From assembly GCA_014650415.1 (NCBI GenBank), contig BMUX01000013.1, positions 186,001 through 250,000 of the forward strand: a stretch of DNA of 64,000 bases, read 5' to 3'. Origin of the DNA: Streptomyces spiroverticillatus. GTDB taxonomy: Bacteria; Actinomycetota; Actinomycetes; Streptomycetales; Streptomycetaceae. The notes under the pieces are model-generated. The model worked only from the letters and a program-made list of their open reading frames with translations. It did no database searches and was not told the origin of the DNA. The position numbers and the translations under genes were made by a program. Shown here in pieces: positions 51,466 to 60,100 of the stretch (its first letter is position 1; each line of letters begins with the position of its first letter).

Positions 51466-51568
51466 GGGGTGATCCTTGCCGACCCGCGCCCGATCACGCC
51501 CCACCAGCACGCCGATTCTCGCGCCCGATGCCGATCCCGCACCGCCCGCCGCCTCCCCGGCGGAACCT

Positions 51569-52501
51569 CTACCCCAACGCCCGCAGCCCCGGTACGAACG
51601 CCACCACCAGCGGCACCACCGGCACCAGCGCCGACGTCGCCGTCAGCCGCAGCCGCTGCGCCGGGGTCAGCCGGGGCACCGGGGCCAGCAGCCGGTTCAC
51701 CCGCTGCGGAAGCGCCGCGTCCGGCGCCGAGGCGGGGCCGAACACACCCCGGTCCTCGTTGAGTTCCACCAGCGCCAGCGCGGTGGTCAGGCGGCCGAAG
51801 CGGCGCGACGCCATGTCGTCGGCGGCCAGCTCCACCAGCCGGTGCATCTCGTCGCGGAAGGCCGCGAACACCGGAACCTGCGGGAAGCCGGTCGCCAGCG
51901 CCGAGGAGCAGTGCAGCAGCCAGTCGTGCCGGGCCCGGGCGTGCCCCTGCTCGTGCGCCACCACCGCGTCCAGCTGACGGCCCTCCAGGCGCCGCAGGGC
52001 GGCCGTGGTGATGACCAGCCGCGGCCGGGCGCCGGGCAGCCACCGCACGTCGGGACGCTCGCCCTCCAGGACGACCAGCCGCCCGCCGGGCTCCTCACCG
52101 GGCAGCGCCGGGGCGCGGACCAGCAGCTCCGCCCGGTGCTGCCTGCGCCGCACCCGCGCCCGGTGGATCTCGCGGACCAGCATCGCGCCGGTCCACACGC
52201 CGCAGCCCGCCAGCACCACCGCGAGGACCGCCGACCACGGACCGTACGCAGCCAGCGCGTACGCCTCGACCACCCCGCGCGGTGCGGATGCGAAAACGTG
52301 CCCGCGCACCGAGTGCCAGGCCGCAGCCGCGCTGAACGTCATCGCGAGCGCGAAGCACAGCAGCACCGCACCCACCACGCACTGCCACATCCACAGCGCG
52401 ACCACGGGTTCCCTGTCCCGCCATTCGGCGCCCGCGAGCAGGCGCGGGGCCAGCACGGCGGTCAGCAGGCCGAGCAGCAGCAGCGACAGGGAGACCATCA
52501 T
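51569..52501 (-). CDS. M56-family membrane metallopeptidase (BlaR1/MecR1-like)
   Basis: The 310-residue protein has two N-terminal membrane helices, another pair at about 85-115, a cytoplasmic zinc-protease motif (LDAVVAHEQGHARARHDWLLH) and a final helix (LTATSALVPVVPLVVAFVPGL). M56 proteases usually cut a BlaI/MecI-type repressor to induce neighbouring genes, and BlaI is usually next door in streptomycetes. No BlaI-like gene is in sight here, and no sensor domain follows the last helix. The ATG at 52501 is the first start. Confidence 0.88.
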   Translation of the reverse strand: MMVSLSLLLLGLLTAVLAPRLLAGAEWRDREPVVALWMWQCVVGAVLLCFALAMTFSAAAAWHSVRGHVFASAPRGVVEAYALAAYGPWSAVLAVVLAGCGVWTGAMLVREIHRARVRRRQHRAELLVRAPALPGEEPGGRLVVLEGERPDVRWLPGARPRLVITTAALRRLEGRQLDAVVAHEQGHARARHDWLLHCSSALATGFPQVPVFAAFRDEMHRLVELAADDMASRRFGRLTTALALVELNEDRGVFGPASAPDAALPQRVNRLLAPVPRLTPAQRLRLTATSALVPVVPLVVAFVPGLRALG

Positions 52502-52563
52502 GGGGCTCAGCCTATGAGGGCGGCACTACCCCCGGGTACGGGCGAGGTGAGCAAGTGACGTAC

Positions 52564-52621
52564 GACTCATCCCCGGGAGACCGTCCCCGGGTGACTCGTC
52601 CCAGGGCGACCGTCCCCGGGC
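52564..52621. repeat. 29-bp tandem repeat, two imperfect copies
   Basis: The unit GACTCATCCCCGGGAGACC + GTCCCCGGGT (52564-52592) recurs at 52593-52621 with four mismatches. It lies just past the stop of the DUF5134-like gene and consists largely of CCCCGGG palindromes, possibly weak terminator material. Confidence 0.7.
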
Positions 52622-52661
52622 GCTCGCCGGGCGCGGCCCGTACGGCGGCACCGCGCACCCC

Positions 52662-53240
52662 TCACAGCGTCAGCAGCATCGTCAGCATGCCCAGCGCCAT
52701 CGACAACCGGCAGGCCAGCGCCAGTTCCGGCCGCGCCCCCCAGGACACCGTCCCGCCCGACGTCGCCACCACCGGCACCGGGATCAGCCGCGCCCCCACC
52801 CGCAGCACGTACACCGCGTAGTACGCCAGCAGCACCCCGGTCAGCAGCGGCACCCCGCCCGCCTGCGCCCCGTGCGCCCCGTGCCCGCCGGCGCCGGGAG
52901 CGGCCATGGCCACCGCCATGTAGACCATCGCGACGGAACCGACCAGATGGTGCAGGTGGTGCGAACCCAACAGGCCGCCCCGCACCCCGCCGCGCACCCA
53001 CCACAGCGCCCGCAGCGCCGCCGCCCCGAACACCACGACGTACACCGCACCGCTCCACTGCGGCGGCGCGAAGACGGCGGCGGGCACCGCCATCACGGCC
53101 ATCCCGAGGCCCATCAGCGCCTCGCCGCGGGCCACCGGGCGCTCCTGTCTGGGCCCGCTGCGCATCCGCAGCAGGCAGTACGCACTCGTCACCCCGCAGA
53201 GCGCCACCAGCAGCCAGCCCGACATCGCCGGTCCGTGCAC
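52662..53240 (-). CDS. DUF5134-like membrane protein
   Basis: The 192-residue protein has five or six membrane helices with histidines in and between them (LLGSHHLHHLVGSVAMVYMAVAM, GAGGHGAHGAQAG), which suggests metal or haem handling. It resembles actinobacterial proteins I recall as DUF5134. GTG 53240 follows GGGGAGG at six bases; the longer frame upstream has no hydrophobic start. The M56 gene lies 160 bases downstream on the same strand. Confidence 0.75.
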   Translation of the reverse strand: MHGPAMSGWLLVALCGVTSAYCLLRMRSGPRQERPVARGEALMGLGMAVMAVPAAVFAPPQWSGAVYVVVFGAAALRALWWVRGGVRGGLLGSHHLHHLVGSVAMVYMAVAMAAPGAGGHGAHGAQAGGVPLLTGVLLAYYAVYVLRVGARLIPVPVVATSGGTVSWGARPELALACRLSMALGMLTMLLTL

Positions 53241-53407
53241 GGCGTACCTCCCCGCTCGGGTCCACCACGACATGTCGACAGGTCGAGGAGTCGATGCCCG
53301 CAACGGCCGGTGCGCACGCACGCGCAACGGCACACAGGGGGAGCGCGCGGGCGCGTTAGGGTCGGACGGATCCGCCGCCGTACTGAAGGAACAGGGGCTC
53401 ACCCACC

Positions 53408-53956
53408 ATGGACACCACTTCGCGCCCGGCCCCCGGGGAACTCGTCTTCCGCGACTCCGTCGAGAGCGACGCGGACGCGCTCGTCGCGCTCATCGAGTCC
53501 GCGTACCGCGGCGACAGCAGCCGTACCGGCTGGACCACGGAGGCCGACCTCCTCGAAGGGCAGCGCACCGACCCCGCGGGTGTCCTCGCCGTCATCACCG
53601 CCCCCGGCAGCCGGCTGCTCGCGGTGGAGCGCGACGGCGAACTGGTCGCCTGCTGCCAGCTCGAACACCGGGGAGAGGCCGCCTACTTCGGGATGTTCGC
53701 GGTCCGCCCCGGCCACCAGGGCGGCGGCCTCGGCAAGATCATCATCGCGGAGGCGGAGCGCTTGGTGCGCGAGACCTGGGGCGCCACCGAGATGCACATG
53801 ACCGTGATCAACGTACGGACCGACCTGATCGCCTGGTACGAGCGCCGCGGCTACCGCCGTACGGGAAAGATGACGCCCTTCCCGTACGGCGACGAGCGCT
53901 TCGGCATCCCGCAGCGCGCCGACCTCGCCTTCGAGCTCCTGGTCAAGGACCTCTGA
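53408..53956 (+). CDS. GNAT-family N-acetyltransferase
   Basis: The 182-residue protein has a GNAT fold: FRDSVESDADALVALIESAYRG, LLAVERDGELVACCQLEH, the acetyl-CoA motif AVRPGHQGGGLGKIIIAEAER and HMTVINVRTDLIAWYERRGYRRTGKM. It acetylates an amine on a small molecule or protein; the substrate is unknown. It starts with ATG at 53408 and ends 24 bases before the convergent GDPD gene. Confidence 0.9.
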   Translation: MDTTSRPAPGELVFRDSVESDADALVALIESAYRGDSSRTGWTTEADLLEGQRTDPAGVLAVITAPGSRLLAVERDGELVACCQLEHRGEAAYFGMFAVRPGHQGGGLGKIIIAEAERLVRETWGATEMHMTVINVRTDLIAWYERRGYRRTGKMTPFPYGDERFGIPQRADLAFELLVKDL

Positions 53957-53970
53957 GCGACCGGGGAGCC

Positions 53971-54003
53971 GGACCGGCCGTCACGCCATGAAGCGGCCGG
54001 TCC
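53971..54003 (+). terminator. Hairpin after the GNAT gene
   Basis: GGACCGGCCG (53971-53980) and CGGCCGGTCC (53994-54003) form a perfect 10-bp stem with a 13-base loop. Half of it lies inside the last codons of the convergent GDPD gene. Confidence 0.55.
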
Positions 54004-54664
54004 TGCGGATCTCGGGGAAGTCCGTGGTCACCCCGTCCAGCTCCAGCGCATGGGCGAGGCGCAGCTCCTCCGGGGTGTTCACCACCCAGCCGACCACCCG
54101 CAGCTTCTGCGCATGCGCCCGGCGCACGGTCTCCAGGGTGAGCCGTTGCAGATCGAGCACCACGGCCGAGGCCCCGGCCGCCACCGCACGGTCCACCACC
54201 TCGGGCCCGTAGAACTCGGCGACCAGCGCCGTGCGCACCCCGGGCACCAGCGCCGAGACCTGCGTCAGCGCCTCGTCGTGGAACGACAGCACCTCGACGC
54301 GCCGCACCAGGTCGCGCCGGTTCAAGACCTCGGCGAGCGCCCGCGCGACGGCCACGTCCTTGATCTCCGCCTGGATCGGCGCGGTGACGGCGTCCAGCAC
54401 CTCTTCGAAGAGGGGCACGCGTTCGCCGTTTCCCGCGTCCAGGGTGCGCAGTTCGGCGAGCGACATGGCGGAGATCGGGCCGTGGCCGTCCGTGGTGCGG
54501 TCGACGTCGGCGTCGTGCATGACGACGAGTGCGCCGTCCTTGCTCAGGTGCAGGTCGAGTTCGATGACGTCCATGCCCGCGTGCTGGGCGTGCAGGAAGG
54601 AGCTGAGGGTGTTCTCCGGCTCGACACCCATGACTCCGCGATGACCGATGGTGAGGAAAGACAA
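53981..54664 (-). CDS. Glycerophosphodiester phosphodiesterase
   Basis: The 227-residue enzyme has the GDPD signature IGHRGVMGVEPENTLSSFLHA, the metal pair IELDLHLSKDGALVVMHDADVDRTTDG, AEIKDVAVARAL and a C-terminal VGWVVNTPEELRLAHALELDGVTTDFP. It releases glycerol-3-phosphate from glycerophosphodiesters. I use TTG 54664 just before SFLTIGHRG; ATG 54718 would add 18 residues with two Cys and no domain. No signal peptide is seen, so it should be cytoplasmic. Confidence 0.88.
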   Translation of the reverse strand: MSFLTIGHRGVMGVEPENTLSSFLHAQHAGMDVIELDLHLSKDGALVVMHDADVDRTTDGHGPISAMSLAELRTLDAGNGERVPLFEEVLDAVTAPIQAEIKDVAVARALAEVLNRRDLVRRVEVLSFHDEALTQVSALVPGVRTALVAEFYGPEVVDRAVAAGASAVVLDLQRLTLETVRRAHAQKLRVVGWVVNTPEELRLAHALELDGVTTDFPEIRRTGRFMA

Positions 54665-54751
54665 GGCGATCTCGCTTCCGTCGACGGCGGCACACAGCTC
54701 CCGGCACGCACCACACAACCGGCGGCACGCGACGCAGAGCCCACAGCGAGA

Positions 54752-54877
54752 TTAGCGGCCCGCCTCCGCAACGGAACCCGCCTGGCGCGAGGAACTGGAG
54801 TCTTCCGCAGGGGCGTTCGCGATGCCCAGCAGGATGCCGGTGACGACGGCGGCGAGAAGGATGGCGCGCATGCTCAT
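54752..54877 (-). CDS. Small secreted or membrane peptide, 41 residues
   Basis: GGAG lies seven bases before an ATG opening MSMRAILLAAVVTGILLGIA, followed by NAPAEDSSSSRQAG and VAEAGR, then TAA. The first half is a signal-like or membrane helix with Ala-Pro-Ala after it, and the second half is Ser/Gly-rich and polar. It is too short for most gene finders. It stands 87 bases upstream of the GDPD gene on the same strand. I do not know its function. Confidence 0.55.
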   Translation of the reverse strand: MSMRAILLAAVVTGILLGIANAPAEDSSSSRQAGSVAEAGR

Positions 54878-55001
54878 GGGGACGGCTCCAGTTACAGGGA
54901 GGGGGAGTGACCTACGTGCGCGACCGGCACGGAGCGTGCGGCCGGCGACGAGGACAGGGTGCGTCCGTCCTACCCCGGTGTGTGGCCCGGTCCGCGCTCG
55001 G

Positions 55002-55646
55002 TCACCCGTCCGTGGGCGCGCCGTACGGGAGTTGACTCTCCGCCTCCGGTGGCGGCAGCCGGTCCAGGTCCGCCAGCATGGCGTGCGCCAGCTCCAGTTC
55101 CGCGAGGTGCTGGCGCTCCGCCCAGCGCAGCGCCACCTGCGGATGCGCCCAATCCGTCACGCCCTGTGCGCGCTCCAGCGCCTGTCGTACGTCGTCCAAC
55201 GCGGCCTGTGTGCGCACCACATGGGCCGCCACCCGCTCCGCCAGGCGCACCGGATCCGCGAGGTGGCCCAGCCAGACGCGCAGCACCAGCGGATGCTTCA
55301 GCACCGGCGGCCCCGCGTCCTCCTCTCCGTCCGCCCACGCGGTGAGCGCCCTGCGTCCGGCGCCGGTGATGGCGTAACACCGTTTGGTGCGCGGCTCCTC
55401 CGGCCCTGAGCGCGTGGAGGTGACGTAACCCAGCGTCTCCAGCCGGCGCAGCTCCGCGTAGATCTGGCTGAGCGCCGGCGACCAGTAGAAGAAGCGCAGC
55501 GAGGAGTCCGCCCACTTCTTCAGCTCGTAGCCGGTGCGCTCACCGGGGAAGGACAGCAGGCCGAGCACCGCCCAGGCGGTGGGCGGGAGTTGGGGGAGGG
55601 CGTCATGTCGTGCGTCTTGCTTCTTCGGGACCTGACGACTAGTCAT
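55002..55646 (-). CDS. PadR-family transcriptional regulator
   Basis: The 214-residue protein has a PadR winged helix (PPTAWAVLGLLSFPGERTGYELKKWADSSLRFFYWSPALSQIYAELRRLETLGYVTS) and a long C-terminal dimer helix pair (WLGHLADPVRLAERVAAHVVRTQAALDDVRQAL, of the Vir/AphA type). PadR proteins repress a divergent gene until a small ligand binds. The ATG at 55646 has no ribosome site and lies within a palindrome, so the message may be leaderless and autoregulated. The divergent neighbour is the luciferase-like gene. Confidence 0.87.
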   Translation of the reverse strand: MTSRQVPKKQDARHDALPQLPPTAWAVLGLLSFPGERTGYELKKWADSSLRFFYWSPALSQIYAELRRLETLGYVTSTRSGPEEPRTKRCYAITGAGRRALTAWADGEEDAGPPVLKHPLVLRVWLGHLADPVRLAERVAAHVVRTQAALDDVRQALERAQGVTDWAHPQVALRWAERQHLAELELAHAMLADLDRLPPPEAESQLPYGAPTDG

Positions 55647-55651
55647 ATGAC
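55642..55651. promoter_or_regulatory. Palindrome over the padR start codon
   Basis: GTCATATGAC is a perfect 10-bp palindrome containing the ATG of the PadR gene, in an AT-rich patch between the divergent genes (start codons 53 bases apart). Confidence 0.4.
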
Positions 55652-55698
55652 GAATTGAAGTAAGGACCGAGCACGGAAGACAACCCCCTGGAGGGGCC

Positions 55699-56821
55699 GT
55701 GAAATTCTCCGTCATCTTCGAGGCGCAGCTCACCGATCCCACCCCCCGAGCGCGAGCACCAGGTCATCCGCGACAGCGTCGAACAGGCCGTCCTCGCCGA
55801 ACGGATGGGCTTCGACCGGATCTGGGCCGTCGAGCACCACTCCCTCAAGTGGTACGCGCACATGAGCGCCCCGGAGATCTTCCTCACCTGGGTCGCCGCG
55901 AAGACCTCGACCATCCGCATCGGGCACGGCGTCGTCTGCATGCCGTTCGCCTTCAACCACCCCGCGCGGGTCGCCGAACGCGCCGCCATGCTGGACCTGC
56001 TCTCCGGCGGCCGCCTCGACCTCGGCGCCGGGCGCGGCGGCACCAAACAGGAGACCTCCCTGTGCGGCGTCGACCCGGACCGTACGACCCAGGAGGTCGA
56101 GGAGGCGCTGCGGATCATCGGCAAGGCGTGGCAGAGCGACGAGCTGGAGTACCACGGCGAACTGATCGACATCGACCCGCACCCGATCCTGCCCCGCCCG
56201 CAGCAGCTGCCGCACCCGCCGCTCTTCCTCGCGTGCAGCCGCACCGAAACCCTCACCCGGGCCGCCGAACTCGGCGTCGGCGCACTGGTGATGGGATTCG
56301 CCGGACCCGAGTCGATCGCCGAAATGCGCACCGCGTACGACACCGCGCGCGCCGCCCGCACCGACGCCCGCTTCGTCTCCGCCGTCGTCAACGACCACTT
56401 CTCCGTGCTCTGCCCGACGATCGTCCTGGACGACGGCGAACAGGCGCGGCGCATCGGGGTGCGCGGACAGCGCTTCTTCGCACAGTCCATCGGCCACTGG
56501 TACGGCGGCGCGGGCGTCCCCGACGAAGCCGTCGTGGAGGGCGCCGACGAGGCCGCCGACATGCGCCGTGCGGCCGAACAGGTCGTCGCCCGCCTGCACG
56601 AGCAGCAGATCCCGGTGCGCCCCACCGCCACCGCCACCTTCCACGCCGACCACGCCTACGGCACCGCCGACGACGCCATCGCGTACGTGGAACGACTCAG
56701 GGACGCGGGCGCCGACGAGATCATGTGCCTGATCCAGATGGGCACGGTGCCCCAGGAAGCGTGCCTGGAGACCCTGCGGCAGTGGGGCGAGAAGGTCATC
56801 CCGCACTTCCGCACGGCGTGA
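55699..56821 (+). pseudogene. LLM-class flavin-dependent oxidoreductase with a frameshift in a C6 run
   Basis: GTG 55699 (GGAGG six bases upstream) opens KFSVIFEAQLTDPTP, a typical luciferase-like start. The run of six C at 55742-55747 shifts the frame; dropping one C gives EREHQVIRDSVEQAVLAERM, which joins MGFDRIWAVEHHSLKWYAHM and the rest (IRIGHGVVCMPFAFNHPARVAERAAMLDLLSGGRLDLGAGRGG) to 56821. Repaired length is about 374 residues, normal for the family. These enzymes use FMNH2 and O2 or F420. As written, only a truncated product from the ATG at 55805 (338 residues) is possible, lacking the first beta strand. Confidence 0.78.
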
Positions 56822-56831
56822 GGGGGACACG

Positions 56832-57833
56832 ATGACGCACGCCGGGCACGACCGGCTCGACCCCGTGGCCCGCCCCCTCGTGGACCGTATGAGCGCGTGC
56901 TTCCCCGACCTCGGACGGACCGTCACCAGCGCGGTGCAGGCCCGCCGCGTCCTCGCCGCCCAGCCCCCGGGGCCGGGCGGGCCGCCCGTGGGGTCGGTCG
57001 AGGACCGTACGATCCCCGGACCGGCAGGGGCGCCGGACATCCCGGTGCGCGTCTACCTGCCGGACAGGCCCGCCCCGTACCCCACCGTCGTGTACTTCCA
57101 CGGCGGCGGCTTCGCGCTGTGCGGGCTCGACTCGCACGACGCCACTGTGCGGCAGCTGTGCGCCGGCTCCGGTGCGGCCTTCGTGTCGGTGGACTACCGG
57201 CTGGCACCGGAAGCACCGTTCCCGGCGGCGGTGGACGACGCGTACACCGCACTGGTGTGGGTTGCCGAGCACATCAAAGAGGTGGGAGGCGACCCGGGTG
57301 CGCTGGTCGTCGCGGGCGACAGCGCCGGCGGCTGCCTCGCCGCCGTGTGCGCGCAGAGCGCCCGTGCGTGCGGCGGTCCGGCACTGGCGCTCCAGGTGCT
57401 GTTGTATCCGGTGCTGGACGCAGCGCAGGACACCGTGTCCTATCGGCGCAACGCCGGCGGCTACTTCCACACCGCCGCGCACATGCGGTGGTACTGGGAG
57501 CAGTACCTCGGGCGCGAGGCGCGCGCCCTTGCGCGTGATCCGCGCGTCTCTCCGCTGCGCGCCGCCGACCTGCGCGGGCTGCCGCCCGCGTACGTCCTCA
57601 CCGCCGGCTGCGACCCGCTGTGCGACGAGGGGGAGGCGTACGTCGTCGCATTGCGGGCAGCAGGAGTGACGGTCGAACGGGCGCACTTCCCGGCGATGTT
57701 CCATGGCTTCCTCGGATTCACCGGGCTGCTCGCCGATTCCCGGGCCGCGATGGCCGGTGTGACGGGAGCCATCGCCGCCACAGGCGCGTGCGACAGGAAG
57801 AATTCCGGTGATCTAGGGGGTCGCGCAGGATAA
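56832..57833 (+). CDS. Alpha/beta hydrolase, HSL (GDSAG) family
   Basis: The 333-residue enzyme has the oxyanion motif VYFHGGGFALCGLDSHD, VDYRLAPEAPFPAAVDDAY, the nucleophile elbow AGDSAGGCLAA (Ser near 164), the acid in TAGCDPLCDEGEAYV and the His in FHGFLGFTG. Hormone-sensitive-lipase relatives hydrolyse short-chain esters or lactones. It starts ten bases after the luciferase-like gene, so the two form an operon; a monooxygenase that makes esters or lactones followed by an esterase would be a sensible pair. Confidence 0.92.
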   Translation: MTHAGHDRLDPVARPLVDRMSACFPDLGRTVTSAVQARRVLAAQPPGPGGPPVGSVEDRTIPGPAGAPDIPVRVYLPDRPAPYPTVVYFHGGGFALCGLDSHDATVRQLCAGSGAAFVSVDYRLAPEAPFPAAVDDAYTALVWVAEHIKEVGGDPGALVVAGDSAGGCLAAVCAQSARACGGPALALQVLLYPVLDAAQDTVSYRRNAGGYFHTAAHMRWYWEQYLGREARALARDPRVSPLRAADLRGLPPAYVLTAGCDPLCDEGEAYVVALRAAGVTVERAHFPAMFHGFLGFTGLLADSRAAMAGVTGAIAATGACDRKNSGDLGGRAG

Positions 57834-57854
57834 TTTCTCCTGTCTCCTCTTGTG

Positions 57855-57901
57855 CGGGAGAACCACGCGTGGATACGGTTTCTTGACGCGAGGTTCTCCC
57901 G
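57855..57901 (+). promoter_or_regulatory. Inverted repeat next to the DUF6421 ribosome site
   Basis: CGGGAGAACC (57855-57864) and GGTTCTCCCG (57892-57901) are perfect 10-bp complements separated by 27 bases. The second arm ends just before GGAGGAAG, the ribosome site of the gene at 57915. It could be a leader structure or the remains of a terminator for the upstream hydrolase. Confidence 0.45.
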
Positions 57902-57914
57902 TGGAGGAAGTGAC

Positions 57915-59312
57915 ATGACGCAAATTCTGGTGCAGGACATTGCTGGTGGGGGCATAGCCGAGGCCTCGCGAGCGATCGACCACCCGGCCTGGGGGGTGCT
58001 CAAGGCGGCGGTGGAGGAGATCCGCCCCTGGCAGAGCGCCGACGGCTCCATCGACCTGGACGCCGAGGGCGCCCCGGCGCGCACGGCCGTCGACGCCGTC
58101 CTGGAGCGGGTGATCGCAGGGGTCGAGGAGCTCTCCCCGCTCCTCGAGCACGACGCCGCCTACCACCGCGCCCTGGTCACCGACCTGCGCGCCTGGGCCG
58201 ACTCCGCGTACGACGTCCCGGACTTCCTGGACTCGCTGCTGGCCTTCCACCCCGCCCAGTCGCGCGCCGACGGCCTCCAGCACCTCGTCGTCTTCCCGAT
58301 GTACACCCAGAACGGCAACCCCGACCGCAACCTCGAAGCCGTCGTGCTGCGCATGGTGTGGCCCGACTGGCTGGCCGAACTGGAGCGCACGCGCTACGAC
58401 AACCCGCTGTACTGCGGCATCACCTTCGAGGACTTCACCTCGGGCTACGACACCAACTCCGCGGTGCTCTTCCCCGAGACCATCGCCGTGCGCCAGGCGC
58501 CGGAACGATTCACCTGGGGCGGCATCTTCTGCGACCGCGAGGCCGCCCGCTTCCGGGCCGTCACCGACGCCGCCGTCGACATCCTCGGTCTCGACCTGCC
58601 CGACGACATCCGCGCGATGGTCGCCGACCAGGACCGCTGCCAGGAGGCCTTCGTGCTGTGGGACATGGTCCACGACCGCACCCACAGCCACGGCGACCTG
58701 CCCTTCGACCCCTTCATGATCAAGCAGCGCCAGCCGTTCTGGATGTATGGCCTGGAAGAGCTGCGCTGCGACCTCACCGCCTTCAAGGAGGCCGTGAAGC
58801 TGGAGGCCGACGGCGTCCCGCAGGGCCGCGACGTGCAGTACGCGGTGCTCTTCGACCGCATGTTCCGCTTCCCCGTCACCGGCGAGCGGGTCCGCAACTA
58901 CGACGGACTCGGCGGCCAGCTCCTCTTCGCGTACCTGCACAAGCACGACGTGGTGCGCTGGACCGACAACACCCTCAAGATCGACTGGGAGCGGGCCCCG
59001 CAGGTCACCAACCAGCTCTGCGCCGAGATCGAGGACCTGTACCGCGCCGGCATCGACCGCCCGAAGCTGGTGCACTGGTTCGCCGCGTACGACCTGGTCT
59101 CCACGTACCTCGCACCGCACCCGGGATCGCGCTGGGCCAAGGGTCCCGACGCCCTGGACCTGTCGCTGCCGCCGCGGAAACTGGTGGACGACGTGCTTCC
59201 GGACGAGTTTCCGCTGAGCATGTTCTATGAGGCGCTTTCCAAGAAGCTCAAGTCCGTGATCGCCTCGACCAAGGGCATCACCGCGGCGGGCGCCGAGCGG
59301 GTGGCCGCGTGA
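57915..59312 (+). CDS. DUF6421-like protein
   Basis: The 465-residue protein is soluble with no signal peptide. Recognisable stretches are WPDWLAELERTRYDNPLYCG, WDMVHDRTHSHGDLPFDPFMIKQRQPFWMYG (a His/Asp-rich motif that could bind metal), LRCDLTAFKEAVKLEADGV and VRNYDGLGGQLLFAYLHKHDVVRWTDN. It matches streptomycete proteins I recall as DUF6421, of unknown function. GGAGG precedes the ATG. The SDR and threonine-aldolase genes follow with overlaps, so all three probably serve one pathway. Confidence 0.78.
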   Translation: MTQILVQDIAGGGIAEASRAIDHPAWGVLKAAVEEIRPWQSADGSIDLDAEGAPARTAVDAVLERVIAGVEELSPLLEHDAAYHRALVTDLRAWADSAYDVPDFLDSLLAFHPAQSRADGLQHLVVFPMYTQNGNPDRNLEAVVLRMVWPDWLAELERTRYDNPLYCGITFEDFTSGYDTNSAVLFPETIAVRQAPERFTWGGIFCDREAARFRAVTDAAVDILGLDLPDDIRAMVADQDRCQEAFVLWDMVHDRTHSHGDLPFDPFMIKQRQPFWMYGLEELRCDLTAFKEAVKLEADGVPQGRDVQYAVLFDRMFRFPVTGERVRNYDGLGGQLLFAYLHKHDVVRWTDNTLKIDWERAPQVTNQLCAEIEDLYRAGIDRPKLVHWFAAYDLVSTYLAPHPGSRWAKGPDALDLSLPPRKLVDDVLPDEFPLSMFYEALSKKLKSVIASTKGITAAGAERVAA

Positions 59313-59338
59313 GCCCCCGCGCCCAGGAGGCGACCGAC

Positions 59339-60100
59339 ATGACCGCACAGAACGCACCCGAGGGCCCCCTGGACGGAGCCGTCATCGCCGTCGCCGGGGC
59401 CGCCGGACCGGCGGGCCGCGCCACCCTGCTGCGGCTCGCCGAGGCGGGCGCCACCGTCGTCGGCGCGGACGCCGACGTGGCCCGCCTCGCCGAGGCCGTG
59501 GACGCCGCGCGGTACGCACACGGCGGCGCCACCGTCATCGGCGAGACCGTCGACCTCCTCGACCTCGACGCCACCCGGGCCTGGGCGGAGAAGACCGAGA
59601 AGGAGTTCGGCCGGATCGACGGCATGGTCCACCTCGTCGGTGGCTGGCGCGGCTCCGCCACCTTCGCGGAGACCGACCTCGCCGACTGGGACCTCCTGGA
59701 GAAGCTGCTGATCCGTACCGTCCAGCACACCTCCCTCGCCTTCCAGCCGGGCCTGCAGCGCAGCGACAACGGCCGCTACCTGCTGATCAGTGCCGCCGGC
59801 GCCTCCAAGCCGACCGCCGGGAACGCCGCGTACGCCGCCTCCAAGGCCGCCGCCGAGGCGTGGACGCTCGCGCTCGGCGACGCCTTCCGCAAGGCGGGGG
59901 GCGAGGACGGGCCGCGCACGGCCGCTGCCATCCTGGTGATCAAGGCACTGGTGCACGACGCGATGCGCGCCGAGCGCCCGAATGCGAAGTTCGCGGGCTT
60001 CACGGACGTCACGGAACTGGCCGACGCCATCGCCGGAGTCTGGGACAAGCCCGCCTCGGAAGTGAATGGACAGCGCCTGTGGCTGACCCCCAAGCCGTGA
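59339..60100 (+). CDS. SDR-family oxidoreductase
   Basis: The 253-residue protein has a variant cofactor motif (VIAVAGAAGPAGRATLLRLAE in place of TGxxxGxG), GMVHLVGGWRG, the Ser in RYLLISAAGASKPTAGN and the active-site YAASKAAAEAW. It should reduce or oxidise a carbonyl or alcohol with NAD(P)(H). ATG 59339 has AGGAGG eight bases before it; GTG 59309 overlaps the DUF6421 stop and is the alternative. Its own stop overlaps the aldolase start in GTGA. Confidence 0.87.
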   Translation: MTAQNAPEGPLDGAVIAVAGAAGPAGRATLLRLAEAGATVVGADADVARLAEAVDAARYAHGGATVIGETVDLLDLDATRAWAEKTEKEFGRIDGMVHLVGGWRGSATFAETDLADWDLLEKLLIRTVQHTSLAFQPGLQRSDNGRYLLISAAGASKPTAGNAAYAASKAAAEAWTLALGDAFRKAGGEDGPRTAAAILVIKALVHDAMRAERPNAKFAGFTDVTELADAIAGVWDKPASEVNGQRLWLTPKP

